Source of the DNA: Paratinospora sagittata
Taxonomy: Eukaryota; Streptophyta; Magnoliopsida; Ranunculales; Menispermaceae
Length of the DNA stretch: 64,000 bases
Assembly (NCBI GenBank): GCA_035771175.1
Contig: CM069597.1
Coordinates: 10,575,001-10,639,000, forward strand
Direction: 5' to 3'
The notes beneath the pieces were generated by a model. It was not told the DNA's origin and searched no databases. It saw only the letters and a program-made list of their open reading frames with translations. A program made the position numbers and the translations under genes. Within the stretch, counting starts at the first letter, position 1. The number at the start of each line of letters is the position of its first letter. This document shows, in pieces, positions 1 through 11,630 of this stretch.

Positions 1-325
1 GGATACGACGATTTATAGTGGTTCGACACCAACCGCCTACGTCCAGTACCTAATCTCCTCGATTAGGATTTTCCAAACTCACTAACTTGATTCAACTTAC
101 GGGTGTGAATCAAACCGTTACACTTGATTCACTTGCAGGTGTAAATCGAACTGTTGCACTTGATTCAACTTACGGGCTTGAATCCAACTATTACCTTAAT
201 TCACTTGAGGGTGTGAATCGGACCGTTACAAGACTCTGAAGACTTCCTATATAGAATCTTCCCCAATTGGCAACCTAGCCAATGTGCATTCAAACTTACA
301 AGGATATGGAATTTAAGCTTACAAG
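1..325 (-). mobile_element. Copia LTR fragment, R/U5 side (first half)
   Basis: Read on the minus strand, this has the late part of a SIRE-like Copia LTR. It contains a conserved block (GGACGTAGG, then GAACCACTATAAATC-like sequence) also seen at 2455-2512, 3130-3200, 18905-18962, 22940-22985 and 43075-43130. The window begins inside it. It is interrupted by the solo LTR at 326-2666 and resumes at 2667. There is no coding potential. Confidence 0.7.
87..220 (-). repeat. Tandem hairpin array in Copia LTR
   Basis: Four units of about 35-40 bp. Each is a short inverted repeat around a similar loop. The clearest is TTGATTC (87-93) with GAATCAA (107-113), enclosing a loop that reads ACCCGTAAG on the LTR sense strand. 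The other units use GATTCAA/TTGAATC, GATTCAC/GTGAATT and a wobble version. A separate CCTAATC/GATTAGG hairpin lies at 49-67. Confidence 0.65.
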
Positions 326-952
326 TGTTAATGTAACTACTCTCACCTAGTTTTGTTTTGATGATTGCAAACAACATACCTGTGTCATCTAATCTCTTTG
401 ATGTAGTTGTTTCAGTGTTAACTAGATATATCTAATGGATTCAACTGCAATGTCAAAACATGTGGAAGGAATAGTACTTCATGAAGATTTGAGAGCTTCA
501 TGGTTGTAATACTTTGTTAGAATCTTAGTGTTGTAGAGTAACTGTTATTTGTTCCAACCACACGTGATTTGCATCTTTTCAAAAATCATTCATGTAGTTT
601 AATACACTTATGCATATACATTACTATATAATTAATCATGCATACACTTATTTTAGTTTGATAATTATGTTATCACTTTGTCATAATTGTTTATCATACA
701 TATAATGATAAGTGTTTAACATGCATCTATCCTGTCAACTTTGCATGGTTTTATCGCCTCCCATGTATTGCACTTATTGCTTTTATCATTGGTTTAATCG
801 ATTAAATTACTCATATTTTTAATTGTGTTAATTATACCTTAATCGTGTAAAAAATGTTTTTAAATGTTTTTAAAATGTGAGTCTATGTTTTTTACAATGT
901 CCTAAACCTAAAATGATAAAAAAAAAAATCAAGTCTCTTTCACTTGTCAGTA

Positions 953-1332
953 AAGGAACACGCTCCTATAGTGAAGAACGTGCTCTTGAGCTTTTTTTCG
1001 AAACTCAGTAATTTTTTTATTAGGGTTAAGGAACGCGCTCCTTGTAAGAGAAACGTGCTCCTGTGGCATTTTTCGAGACTCAATTTTTTTTTATTAGGGA
1101 AAAGGAACGTGGTCCTTAAAGGGGGAGACCGCTCCTGTTGCCAAGGGCAAAATGAGAACAATTTTAAGAGTCAATGGTTCTTGTTGAAGGAACCCGTTCC
1201 TATGCCCAATGGACATATTGAGGAATGTGCTCCTCAAGTAAAGAACGCGCTCCTTAATTGGAGAAAATTCTAAAACTTTTTAGATTTCAAACCAGAAACG
1301 CGCTCTTGTGTTAAGGAACGCGTTTCTATGCT
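953..1332 (+). repeat. GC-rich near-palindrome array in U3 of Copia LTR
   Basis: About ten dispersed copies of a core close to GGAACGCGCTCCT occur in pairs, in otherwise AT-rich DNA. The core is near-palindromic: a G-T pair closes the only mismatch. The last copy ends about 18 bp before a TATA-like box. An open reading frame at 944-1273 runs through the array and is a by-product of the repeats. Confidence 0.7.
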
Positions 1333-1349
1333 TCGGTGTGGTGTTCATC

Positions 1350-1357
1350 TATAAATA
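1350..1357 (+). promoter_or_regulatory. Putative TATA box of solo Copia LTR
   Basis: TATAAATA lies directly downstream of the GC-motif array and about 1 kb after the LTR start, the usual U3/R position. It is assigned by position and sequence only. Confidence 0.55.
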
Positions 1358-2258
1358 CTACACTTGTTCATTTGAATAGCAACTTTTGCAAAATCAAGAG
1401 AACTTGTGCGATTTTCTCTACATCATTTATACTCGTCCTAAACAAGTTCTTGAGCCATTTAATCCTTTATTCAAAGCAAAATTTCACTACATTAATGTTT
1501 TTTATTCAATCTGTTGAAGAGGTCTCCTAACCATTCCAAACTCTTTGAGAAACTAGAAAAGAGTTCTAGAGTGTTTGATCAATGTGTTCTTGTTGATCTT
1601 GATCATTCTTGGAAGAGAAATCTCTCATCCACATACATCTTGGAGAATTGACGAACTTCGTCTTACCTAAGTTGGGTAACTTTTCTTTTTCAATTCTAGT
1701 GTTTGCTTTGAGTAGAAACGATTTTTATAGCTTGTTTTAATACATTATCAAAATTGTTTTCTCTAATGTGTGAAACCATATTTATGCTTTCATCTTATAT
1801 TATCTTGATAGTGGTTTCATGTGGTTTGATTAACATCGATTCTTGTGCGTAATACATATATTGTTTGAATCGATTGTTTTGATCATAGCTTGTGTATATT
1901 GATTCACATGCTTGAACATTGATTATATTGAATCGATAAGTTTTGATCAATAACTTGCATATTGATTCTTGTGCTTCATTAATCATACATAGAATCAATA
2001 TTTGGAAATACATGTATGTACGATTCTTGAACTTGCATAAATATACTTTGAATCAGTTGCATGTATTTTTGAGAAACTATTTCAACATTGCACTTCATTT
2101 AGAATCATAGTGGTTGGAATAGTAATTGTTGACTCATTCAAGATTGTAAGCTTAAATTATTGAGAGTGTTGTTATTCACTTATCTATATCTTTGTAATCT
2201 TGATGTATTGTTGACTTGGTTAAGTCAATCGGGACTATACCCTATTTGTACGACACGT

Positions 2259-2430
2259 AACCACGCCTCTAAGTTGGTTGCAAGTTGTGGCTTACTAGCC
2301 AAGTTCTGATGTAGGCTAGATTGTGGCTTTCTAACCAAGCCCTTGTGTAGGTTAGCGTTGTAGTGGCTTTCTAACCAGGCCCTGGTGTTGGTTAGTGTAA
2401 ACGACTTCTAATTTGCCCGTAAGTGATTAG
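2259..2430 (+). repeat. Five-hairpin array in transcribed part of Copia LTR
   Basis: Five consecutive perfect inverted repeats: AACCA/TGGTT (2259/2275), CTAGCC/GGCTAG (2295/2314), CTAACC/GGTTAG (2331/2350), CTAACCA/TGGTTAG (2371/2389) and CTAAT/ATTAG (2408/2426). The loops are 11-13 bases and related (GCCC with TAAGT or TTGTGTA). Change from CTAGCC/GGCTAG to CTAACC/GGTTAG keeps pairing. The same five hairpins occur in reverse order at 3207-3380. Confidence 0.75.
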
Positions 2431-2666
2431 CCAATAGTGAATTGGGAAATCTTGATCGGTGTGACTAGGTAGCGGACGTAGGTTCAAGGGGAACCGATCC
2501 ACTCTAAATCTTTTGTGTTCATTTATATTCTTGAATTTTTTATTTGGATTGTTACCGACTACACATTTTACTTGTTTAATTAAAATATTAGAAAGGTAAC
2601 ACAAAAATTCGCAAAGTCCAATTCCCCCCCCCCCCCCGCCTCTTGGACTACAATACTAGGCCAACA

Positions 2667-2978
2667 ACAAGTTTGAATGAATACCTTCCTATATATGCAT
2701 AGCCAAATAAAATGAAATAATGGAAGATATAACTTTGGGTTTTGATTTAAAGATGATGATGATGAAATGCACAATCAATAACCAGTTTTTCAATCACTTG
2801 AAATCTCTCTGAATGATTATCTTCAAGAAGTGAAGACTTGAGGTATAGAAGATTTCTTCTACATTATGTAGGAACTCACAACTCTTTAAAAACTTGTTGA
2901 GTGTGAAAACTTTGAAGTACCCAAAGCTTTTCTTCTCAAAATAAACACTCTCAAGATTTGAACACAAGCACTTGTTTT
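2667..2978 (-). mobile_element. Copia LTR fragment (second half)
   Basis: This is the continuation of the sequence at 1-325 after the solo LTR insertion. The flanks join across the duplicated ACAAG. It is AT-rich and non-coding. It is cut at 2979 by the end of another Copia LTR. Confidence 0.55.
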
Positions 2979-3430
2979 TGTTGGCTAAGTATTATAGTCC
3001 ATGAGGGGGAGTGAATTGGACTTGGGGGATTTTCGTGTTACCTTCTGGATATTTTAAATAAACAAGTGAAGTGCAAAGTAGATAGCAATACAAATAACAA
3101 ATGCAGGAAAAATAAATGAACACAAAGAATTAGAGTGGTTCAATTTTTCTTGAACCTACGTCCACTACCCAATCACCATGATCAGGATTTCCCAATACAC
3201 TATTAGCTAATTACTTACGTGCGTGATTAGAAGTCGTTTACACTCTAACCGTACGAGGGCTTCGTTAGAAAAGCCACAACCATTAACCTACACAAGTGCT
3301 TGGTTAGAAAACCATAAACTAGCTTACACCAGGGCTTGTCTAGAAAGCCACACTTGTAACCAACTTAGGGGCGTGGTTACGTGCCGTATAAAATATGGTA
3401 AAGTCCTGGTTGATTTAATCAAGTCAACAA
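2979..3430 (-). mobile_element. Copia LTR fragment, 3' end
   Basis: On the minus strand this is the last 450 bp of a Copia LTR. The plus strand opens TGTTGGC, the complement of a LTR end in GCCAACA, followed by the G-rich stretch that mirrors the C-rich LTR end. The conserved GGACGTAGG block is at 3130-3200. The fragment is truncated near 3430 by the CACTA-like piece. Confidence 0.75.
3207..3380 (-). repeat. Five-hairpin array in Copia LTR
   Basis: Inverted repeats: CTAAT/ATTAG (3207/3226), CTAAC/GTTAG (3244/3264), an imperfect TTAACC/GGTTAG pair (3283/3302), CTAG/CTAG (3319/3340) and a perfect 7-bp GTAACCA/TGGTTAC (3356/3374). This matches the array at 2259-2430 unit for unit in the opposite orientation, with several stems altered on both sides. 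Confidence 0.72.
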
Positions 3431-4300
3431 ATTTACAACGGGCTTGCCCGTTGTAATTGTAATTTTATTTTACAACGTCCGTTGTAAAAACTTTGCTATT
3501 TTAAAAATATTTACATCAAGCATAACTCGTCGTTAAAAGATTTGAAACTACAACAGGATATGCCAGTTGTAAAATTCAAAATAATAAAACCTATAATATT
3601 CATTATTTAATTTATACTAGATTTATATGATAATTAAATGAATAAAATTTAACAATAATTAAATAATAAGCATTACAAGTGATAATAGACCATTAAAATT
3701 ATCAAAACAACTATCTTATATTAAACTCAATATGTCATCAACTTTAGCAAGTTCTATATCAAAAGGTTTAACAAAAAAGTGTCAACTCTATCATGTTTAA
3801 CCAAAAAAAAAAAGTCCAACATTTCATTAGTTCCACTCATTTCAAGACATGTACTTCATTGGCCAAGCTACGATGGTACCAATAGCATCTTCCAAGATGT
3901 GCAAGTCGCTCGTAGATCGATACAACATAACATTCTTCTTCTTCACGTTCTTGACCCAAACTTTCCAACAATCTGAACCCAAAAGCATGTGATGCATCAG
4001 AGCACTTGGACTCTTAGATTCGATCTCTCCTTCAGCAACTATTTCTCCAGCTCTTGCAAAGTCATGCACCTATCATTATCACATAAAAATATAACACTAA
4101 ATTCAACTCACATATAAAATTTAATTGAAAAACAAAAATACTAATATCTAATACCTGTTTATATATTCCATTACTTATTATTACCTTAGAATCACGTCGT
4201 TCCTCATTTTGACATCCAACTGTATTTGAAACGCTTTGAAACGCTTCTCTAAAATGATAGAGAACCAAATCATTAATGTAAAAACATACACAAATGACAA
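3431..4300 (-). mobile_element. CACTA (En/Spm-like) transposon fragment
   Basis: The left end carries short inverted motifs built on ACAACGG/CCGTTGT (about 3436-3490 and again near 3550-3575), like the subterminal repeats of plant CACTA elements. A transposase-type coding fragment lies at 3842-4069. Neither a CACTA terminus nor a target duplication is visible, so the boundaries are approximate. It sits between a Copia LTR fragment and a gypsy LTR. Confidence 0.5.
3842..4069 (-). pseudogene. CACTA transposase C-terminal domain fragment
   Basis: The 75-codon reading frame contains LLGSDCWKVWVKNV and, near its end, IGTIVAWP. This order (KVWV, then a T-S-D-L segment, then AIGTxVAWP) is the one I know from the C-terminal domain of plant CACTA TNP2-like proteins (DUF8039 type). 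A second possible coding stretch upstream on the same strand (about 4180-4270) may be another exon. Nothing else of the transposase is present, so the fragment cannot be functional. The family assignment rests on motif memory. Confidence 0.5.
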
Positions 4301-6857
4301 CCATAATTTTTTTTTCTAAGTCCACAATGTCAAATATACAAACAAATATTTAACCATGATTACAACCCATCTAAGTGTTAAGTATAAGTATTAGGTGTTA
4401 CATAGTACAATTTATCAAAATAAATGTAGAAAAATACTAACACCTACGTCACAAAAATGTCGAAAATGCCTCACGGCTAAGCCTTTCCCTTCCCCTTCCT
4501 ATTCGAACCTGAAAGGATAAGAATGAGGGGTGAGCTACAACAAGCTTAGTGAATGTTCTCTACAAGTGACAACATATATACATGCATTTAAGTAAAACAA
4601 TTCAAGATCATTAAAGCAGTTTAAATATCATGGATATAATCAAGGTTACATACATGCTCAATATAATGCATCATGTCATATCAAGACAATACATATCATT
4701 TATGACATGCTCATGCAATCCTAAACACCTCCTACGTAAGAATCAATTCAAGGGCCTGAGTGCGCGACACCCATCGCCCGATCGACCTCTTACCCGTATT
4801 CTATTAGAATTTCTAGGATTGTATGAACCATATGATTCGCCTACCAAGACAAATACTATGCCTAGGCGAATCCTAACATACACAACCCATAAATATCATC
4901 TGTTAGGTCACAATTAGGGATCATTACTAGACTCACGAGATTTCCCGAAGAAAATTTCAGCTAAGAGACTCAACCCAATTGCAACCCTATTAGACTATGG
5001 TCAAATACATTTCATGGAACATTTAAGTTAAGCATACTATATTAGGTAAGCATTTAAAATCATTCTATACTACAATGCCACATATAAAAGACAACAAGTA
5101 AGGAAACACTCACACTTGATTAGCTAGACCTAGCTAATCCAATCCAATCCAATAAAGCACTAAGATGACCACAATTACCTCAACCACTTCAAATCCCCAA
5201 TTGGCCTACTTAGGTAACTCAAATCAATTTAAATCCCTATATGAAACATGGTTTATACACATTACTGAAAATCAGTCCATAAGTGTGCTAAACAACCATG
5301 TTTAAACCCAATTTCATAGCCAATCAAGTTCCTAAAATGATTATACCCATGAGTCAATTTCCTAAAATGATTATACCCATGAGTCAATTTCCATATTGCC
5401 CAATTCAAATTCAATCATTTAATACCAATTTAAACTATACATAACCCAAATTGAATGTAATAGGTTGATCCCCCTTAATCCAAACACTATAATACATGAC
5501 ATTCAATTATATTAAGGGTCAATTTGGCTAACTATCAAGTCAATTTCATCAATTGACTAAGTCCAAGTCAAAATTCCCAATTTGGGCAAAATCTCCAAAT
5601 TACATGAAAATCACCAAATCACATGGAAATTGCTAAATTACATGGCCTAGGCCAAAATTACTCTACAATAGGGTTTCCATTAATCAAAATCAGTAAATTA
5701 TAGTGTCATACCGACACATTTACCCATGCATTCCATACAAATCACATGCAATTTGAAATAGGAAACCCTAGGTCAAAGTCTTAGTTTAGGTCAAATCCAT
5801 GAAACCCCACCAATTTCTTGTTAGAAATTGGGGGTTTTACCATTTAGAGACTCCCAACACACTCTAGATTAACATATCTCAATTCCAAAACCTAAGTCCA
5901 ACATTGGTTTCCTACCACCCTCCTTAAATTTCGGGATTTATGGGTGAAAAACACTCATTAGGTGTTGATAGAGGTTAGGAAATGTCATTAGCATAAAAAA
6001 CAAGCATAAAATGTAAACAAGTAAACCCTAGGTCAAGGACCTTTAAAATTTGGGATTCATAGAAACCCTAGTCGAAAATCAGTTTGCATGCATGAAGGAA
6101 AGTGATAGAAGGAAGAAAAATGAGAAAGAATGAGGGAGATTTGATTACCTTGGGTGAGTTTTTGGTAAAAATCACTAAAAAAACCTAACTTCTCTCCCTT
6201 TTCTCCTTTCCCCTTTCCCCTTCTTTTTCTCCTCTCCAAGTTCCTTACACTCTTTTCTAAGTAAAAAATGAGCAAGTGAGCTAAAAAAATGAGTTGGTTG
6301 CTTTTATAGAAAAATTTGTACTTAGATAATTAATTTTTTGCAAACAATTCACCAACTTAACATCTTAACCATTAAAAACATTTTGGTAAAATTTCAGCTC
6401 AATCCAACAGTGGAATTGCGAGACCCAACTGTTTGATCAAAACTGCGCAAGAAAATTCGCAAATCTGAGAAACAGTGTTTGGAGTCTTATACTTTACAGT
6501 AGACAACTCCGATCAAGATCTTCGCCGTTCATAATGAAAATCTATCAGAGGAGAATAAGCTGACAAAATTTCAGCCCAATCGGACCACGGATCTAGGAGA
6601 TCAAGTAATTGATGTAATCGGTCACAAAAATTTCTTCCTCCATAGAGCGAGCTCCACTGATCCAAAACACCGTTTTCGACATGTTTCGACGTCAAACGGG
6701 TCTCCGATCAGTCCGAGACTTTACGCACACATTAAAAAACTTAAAAGCATGAAAATACACTCGAACCAACACGCGTCAAGCATCAATTACATAAACGCAT
6801 ACGTATACGGGTACTCTACGGATCACAATGACGTTATCCTAAGGTACGGGCGTTAGA
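4301..6857 (-). mobile_element. 3' LTR of minus-strand Ty3/gypsy element
   Basis: Directly follows the polypurine tract at 6859-6873. The LTR begins TCTAACGCC on the minus strand, where TG is expected, so the terminal G seems mutated. It includes the block typical of chromovirus LTRs (CTTGTTGTAGCTCACCCC near 4530), homologous to plus-strand sequence at 19500-19640. A TATA-like box lies near 6303 (minus). The far end is lost at the CACTA junction near 4300. The region has no coding content. Confidence 0.72.
5331..5390. repeat. Two 30-bp tandem repeats
   Basis: Two identical adjacent 30-bp units, beginning CCTAAAATGATT, lie inside the gypsy LTR. This looks like a simple local duplication. Confidence 0.9.
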
Positions 6858-6858
6858 A

Positions 6859-6873
6859 TTCTCCCCAACTTAA
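6859..6873 (-). other. Polypurine tract of gypsy element
   Basis: AAGTTGGGGAGAAT-type purine run on the minus strand between the pol remnant and the LTR. It is preceded by the common gypsy context (TTTTGAGGACAAAATCC). This is the expected plus-strand DNA primer site. Confidence 0.7.
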
Positions 6874-6903
6874 GGGATTTTGTCCTCAAAATAAAAGCAA
6901 GAA

Positions 6904-7897
6904 AACTAACCTCAGTCGGTAAAAAGATCGGGGAACTGCTCCCTCATCTGGTCCTCAAGCTCCCAGGTTTGCTATTCATTATCGTGGAATTTTCATTTGA
7001 CTCGTATAAGTGAGATCTCTTTATTCCTCAGTTTCTGAACCCAACGAGCCACAATTTGAATAGGAAACTCCTCATAAGTCGTATCCTCCCCAACTTGTAG
7101 ATGACTCACATCAAGCACATGAGCTGGATCGGAAACGTTGTACTGAGTCGGAAACGAGTCTCAAATCGGATCTGCAAAACCTGTCAAAACCTCGATGTAA
7201 ATCGTGGATCACGATCCAACATGATAGACAATGGCACTCCAGGAAGTCTCACAATCTCTCTCACATATAATCTACTCAGTCTATCTACAGAGACTTTGGC
7301 ACTCATAAGGAGGAAGTGTGCACTTTTGGTCAATCTATCGACCAAAGCCCAAATGGTATCAAATCTGCCCTAAGACCTCGGTAATCCCATAATGAAATCC
7401 ATCGTAATGTGCTCCCATTTCCACTCAGGCATGGGTAATGACTACATATGACCTCCAGGCTTCCGGTGCTCAGCCTTAACCTGCTGACACACCTCATATC
7501 TCTGCACGTACTCAACAATACTCTTCTTCATCCCATGCCACCATACAGATCTCTTTATGTCATGGCACATCTTGGTAGCTCCTGGATGAATAGTATACTG
7601 AGACCTGTGCACCTCTCGAAGTAACTCAGCGCACAACTCAACATCATATGAGATCCACAGTCTCCCTCTATACCACAAGACATCACCTGACCCTCTTTGC
7701 CAATCGACTCGGTCAGCACTGTCTGCAAATCTACAGTACATGTCATAATCTGGACAATGCTCCTGTAGATCTCTAGTTCTCTGAATATGGGCATCGACAA
7801 ACTGCAGGTGCATTTGAGCACATATCTCAGTACATGGTGCGTCCGAGAGTATACTCATCATCGTCACTCTCTCAAGTAACAGCCACTGTTGGGCCAT
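6904..7897 (-). pseudogene. Gypsy integrase remnant (with internal deletion)
   Basis: The open part at 7442-7897 holds the integrase N-terminal zinc-binding region (EVHRSQYTIHPG, then VCQQVKAEHRKPGG). After it come the typical WKWEHITMDFIMGLP segment and the first catalytic aspartate, then DRLTKSAHF and a second aspartate in MLDRDPRF, interrupted by stops. The frame then jumps to a C-terminal chromodomain-like tail (WELEDQMREQFPDLF), so the DDE-core end is deleted around 7100-7200. In an intact element this protein would insert the cDNA into chromatin; this copy cannot. Confidence 0.8.
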
Positions 7898-8176
7898 CTA
7901 AAAAGCAAGCACCTGAGTCTCTGCTCGTCTACGGCTCAAAACATCAGCCACAACATTGGCTTTGTCAGGATGATACTCCAAAGAGAAATCATAATCCTTA
8001 AGTAACTCGAGTCATCTCCTCTTATGATCAGAAAATAAAGTAAACCTCTCACCATACAGGCAGTGCCTCCATAGCTTCAATGCAAATACAATAGCTACCA
8101 GCTCCAAATCATGCACAGGGTCGTTGTGTTCATGCACCATAAGCTATCTAGATGCATATGCAACCACTCGACCCTC

Positions 8177-9133
8177 CTACATCAGCACACATCCCAGACC
8201 TAAGAGTGATGTATTCGTGTAAATCACCAACTCTTTCCCGGGCTTCAGAAGAATCAACACTAGAGCTATAGTCAACCTCTGTTTCAACTCACTGAAAGCT
8301 TTCTCACAGGCATCGGACCATGTGAAGGTCACATTCTTCTGAGTCAGCTTAGTCAATGGTGTAGCTATGGTGGAAAAGTCCTTCACGAACTTCTTATAAT
8401 AGCCAGCCAAACCCAGAAAGCTACAAATCTCTGTCACTATGTTAGGTCTCGGCCAACCAATGATTGCCTCAACCTTAGCAGAATCAACTGAGATACCCTC
8501 TGCACTAACCACATGACCCAATAATTTCACCTCAGTCATCCAGAAGTCACACTTGCTTAGCTTGGCATACAACCTATGCTCCAACAATGTCTGCAACGTA
8601 ATTCTGAGATGACGCTCATGATCCTCTCTAGTCTTAGAATAGACTAGGATATCATCAATAAAGACTATAATGAACTGGTCAAGGTACGATCTAAATACTT
8701 TCTGCATCAGATCCATGAACATAGCTGGTACATTAGTCAACCCGAAGGGCATCACCAAGAACTCACAATGTCCATACCTCGTTCGAAAAGCAGTCTTCAG
8801 AACATCCTTATCTCTAATCCTCAACTGATGGTACCCAGACCTCAAGTCAATCTTCGAAAAGAACTTGGTCCCAATCAGTTGGTCAAACAGATCATTGATA
8901 CATGGAAGAGGATACTTGTTCTTCATAGTCACCTTATTCAGCTGACGGTAGTCTATGCACAATCGAAGACTCCCGTTCTTCTTCTTGAAAAACAACACAG
9001 GTGCTCCCCAAGGTGACATACTAGGGGAAATGAATCCCTTGCCCATCAGCTCAACAAGCTGGGCTCTGAGTTCTTTCAACTCTTTTGGTGCCATACGATA
9101 CGGTGGAATGGAAATAGGTTTGATCCTGGTCAT
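8177..9133 (-). pseudogene. Gypsy reverse transcriptase and start of RNase H
   Basis: A 318-codon open stretch. The RT motifs are in order: [12 protein letters not shown] near the start, [43 protein letters not shown] and the catalytic box [10 protein letters not shown], then [12 protein letters not shown] of the connection. RNase H begins at the end, but its first catalytic position reads YTNTS where YTDAS or YSDAS is usual, an Asp-to-Asn loss consistent with G-to-A change. A stop follows, and remnants of RNase H continue to about 7900. A single stop separates it from the protease upstream. Confidence 0.9.
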
Positions 9134-9157
9134 CAGCTCAATGATAAAGTTTACCCC

Positions 9158-9880
9158 TCACTTAGGCGGTAAGCCAGACAACTCATCAGGAAAAACCTCT
9201 GGGTACTCACAGACTACAGGAATGTCTACTAACTGTACGCCCTGTCCCACAACATCCACTGGCCTCAAACTAGCCACCGTAGCAACCTCATCACCAGTGG
9301 CTAATCTACCCTGGGTACGTGGTCTCAATGCAATCCTGCCTCGAAAAACAAAGGTTGGTTGTCCGGGTATATGGAAAACAACCTTCTTGCCGAAGCAATC
9401 AATGTGAACGTGATACGCTGCCAACCAATCCATACCCAAAATGGTATCAAACTCGAAGAATTCTAAGACTCTAAGGTTAACCGACATCTCATGGCCTTCG
9501 AATCTCACAATACATCCCACACATACCATGTTAGGGTAGATCCTTTCACCGGCTGTCGTACTCAAAATCAATGGCGTACTAATCCTAACAGGAGATAGTC
9601 TCGATTTATTTATCACACTACCAGAAATAAACGACAGAGTAGAGCCAACATCAATCAAAACATACATCAAGGAATCGCAAATACTGATTGTACCTTCAAT
9701 CAATTGCTTGCTAGCCACTGGATCTGCCTGTGTGACTGCTCGAGCCTGCTCCCTTGCAGCAACTGGCATTGGACTGAACTATGTAGCAGACATCCTCAGT
9801 GGACACTCGTTCCTCTTGTGTCCTAGAGCTCCACAACCAAAGCAAACTATTGGTCTCTGTGCCCTAGCCGCTGAAGATGC
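9158..9880 (-). pseudogene. Gypsy gag zinc knuckle and aspartic protease
   Basis: The upstream end (9803-9844) encodes a CCHC knuckle (CFGCGALGHKRNEC), the nucleic-acid-binding end of gag. After a stop, the 203-codon stretch 9158-9769 holds the protease. The active-site triplet reads LIDVGSTLSFIS where LIDSGS is usual (Ser to Val); further on is ILGMDWLAAYH, the second conserved protease region. The C-terminal EYPEVFPDELSGLPP leads into RT. The rest of gag and the 5' LTR are missing: the element is cut at about 9880 where the pararetrovirus begins. Confidence 0.82.
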
Positions 9881-10935
9881 AGCCTGATCAGTCCTTTGAT
9901 GGTCCTCAATTAATGGATATTTCCCATGTCGCAGACATCACTATGGCCCAAGGTGCCTCTTCCTCTCACAATGAACCTGAAATCATTGATGATGAGACAG
10001 AAGATGCTTCTTTTATTGGTCCACGCGACACTCCTCAATCTGCCACCAGAAATACCAATGGTCTTTGGTTCTCCCTTGATGATGTTCCTATTAACAAATG
10101 GAGAATCAAGCTTTCTACATGGTGTGCATGGATGGATAACCAAATGCTCACGGGCAAGTCCTCTGAAGACGTACTTCAAGATTTCTTCTCTCGTTGCACA
10201 GGATTGCTCCGTGATTGGTTATTAAGCATGAGTGAATACCGTATTCTTCAAATGGTACAAATGACAATTTTTGAAGTCTATCAGCTCATGCTCAAAGAAT
10301 TTTTCGGTGATATTACTCTTGTGGAAAAATAATACAAACAAGAGTATTTTTCAATGAAGTGTTGCTCTTTGGACAAAAGAGATCTCTAGAAGCATTTCTC
10401 TCGTATGATCCTTCGATTCCATTTACTTGGTGGGATCAACAAACCAGATCTCAAGTATACCTTTATTGCCTCATTGTTAGAAGAAACTCATGCAGAAGTT
10501 AATAGCCTTATTCTAGCTACTGGCAGACCTATGGATCAAATCTCTTTTGCAGAAATCTTTCAATTTCTTATTACAGCCATTGACAAGTTATGTGAAGTTC
10601 GCAAGACAATCAAAGATATGTCAAATCCTGATGTTAACTATAATCAGGCTTGCCGAAAGAAGTTTCTTGAAATTGGCTGTAAACACAAAAAGAACTGTTC
10701 TTGCAAAGATCCCTATTCCAAGAAAAAGAAGAAGCAGAAACACTTGTTTACATCTAAACAACACTCTAAATTTTCAAAGAAACATTTTCCTTGGTCAACT
10801 AAGAAGAAACGTCGCCTTCGTTATTTCAAGTGTCGTTCTTCTTCTCCTAAACAAGCTCGATGCTATATTTGCAAGAAACCAGGTCATTATGCAAAACAAT
10901 GTCTTGATAAGCAGAAAAGTCAGCATCTCATTTGA
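9877..10935 (+). pseudogene. Pararetrovirus coat-protein region with CCHC knuckle
   Basis: Two open stretches (9877-10332 and 10405-10935) separated by a stop and a frame change near 10330-10400. The first has a tryptophan-rich segment and an acidic N-terminus, as in caulimovirid coat proteins. The second has a basic lysine/arginine-rich stretch and, at 10861-10902, a knuckle of the C-x2-C-x4-H-x4-C type. In the family this region forms the capsid and binds nucleic acid. The first codons may belong to flanking gypsy gag read on the opposite strand, so the true start is uncertain. Confidence 0.72.
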
Positions 10936-10956
10936 CAGATTCAACAGTCATATTCA

Positions 10957-11415
10957 TTGGCTCCAGATCAAGATATTAAATCTGTATTCTCAAAACAAGA
11001 GTCTCCTGACGAAGATACTATCTTTGCGTATCATGATTATTCTTCAGATTTCTCTGAAGTTGACTCTGAAGTTCTTTCTGATGATGATAACTTTATGGGA
11101 ATGGTTTCTCCTTTCTTTCCAACAGCTCTTACTCATATGATGCTTTATGCTCAGATTTCTCTCCTTACGGCAAAATTCGATAATCCTATCAAGGTTATTG
11201 CTTATTTTGATACTGGTGCATATAAGAAGATGATGAATCCTTGTATTCTACCTAAAGAATGTTTGAAGCCCCATAAAGAGTTATTCAGAGCCGCCAACAA
11301 TGAAATCTTCCAGACAAACCTTATCACTGCCAAAAGGATAGGTTTGAAGTTCTTTCCTGATTCCATTGTTTGGACTCATATCATAATTGTGATCTCCCTG
11401 ATAAAGATATCTTAA
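10957..11415 (+). pseudogene. Pararetrovirus aspartic protease region
   Basis: An open stretch of 152 codons, separated from the coat region by one stop. An acidic linker is followed by the catalytic triplet DTG at 11209-11217, the retroviral-type protease active site. A stop at 11413 and a change of frame separate it from the RT. In the family this domain cuts the polyprotein. Confidence 0.7.
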
Positions 11416-11630
11416 TTGGTATGGACATCTATTCCATGACAAATCTTAGAATACTTCCCAATGATATTTTGTACAAGCTGCAATTTCTTCTGTATACATG
11501 TGTGCCAAAACTATATACTATCCAGGATACAAATGATCTTCAAGCAAAGCTCAAACGATCATTTACTGAGTCACACAAGAATTTCACTAATCCTCATCCT
11601 CTCTGGAAGAATGCATAGTTTTATGTCCAT

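Larger units (their letters stand above)
326..2666 (+). mobile_element. Solo LTR, SIRE-like Ty1/copia
   Basis: The element starts TGTTAATG and ends GGCCAACA, and is flanked by a perfect 5-bp direct repeat, ACAAG (321-325 and 2667-2671). The 3' end has the typical Copia LTR signature: a C-run near 2626-2638, CTCTTGG-like sequence, then GGCCAACA. No internal region or second LTR follows, so this is a solo LTR left by recombination. It contains a U3 GC-motif array, a TATA-like box and a downstream hairpin array, listed separately. Confidence 0.88.

Noticed and set aside
944..1273. 109-codon ORF with repeated KERAP/RNVLL-like segments
   Set aside because: It runs through the GC-rich U3 motif array of a solo LTR; the amino-acid repeats simply mirror the DNA repeats.
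8768..9407. Two plus-strand ORFs opposite gypsy RT
   Set aside because: Antisense shadows of the minus-strand pol; no domain.
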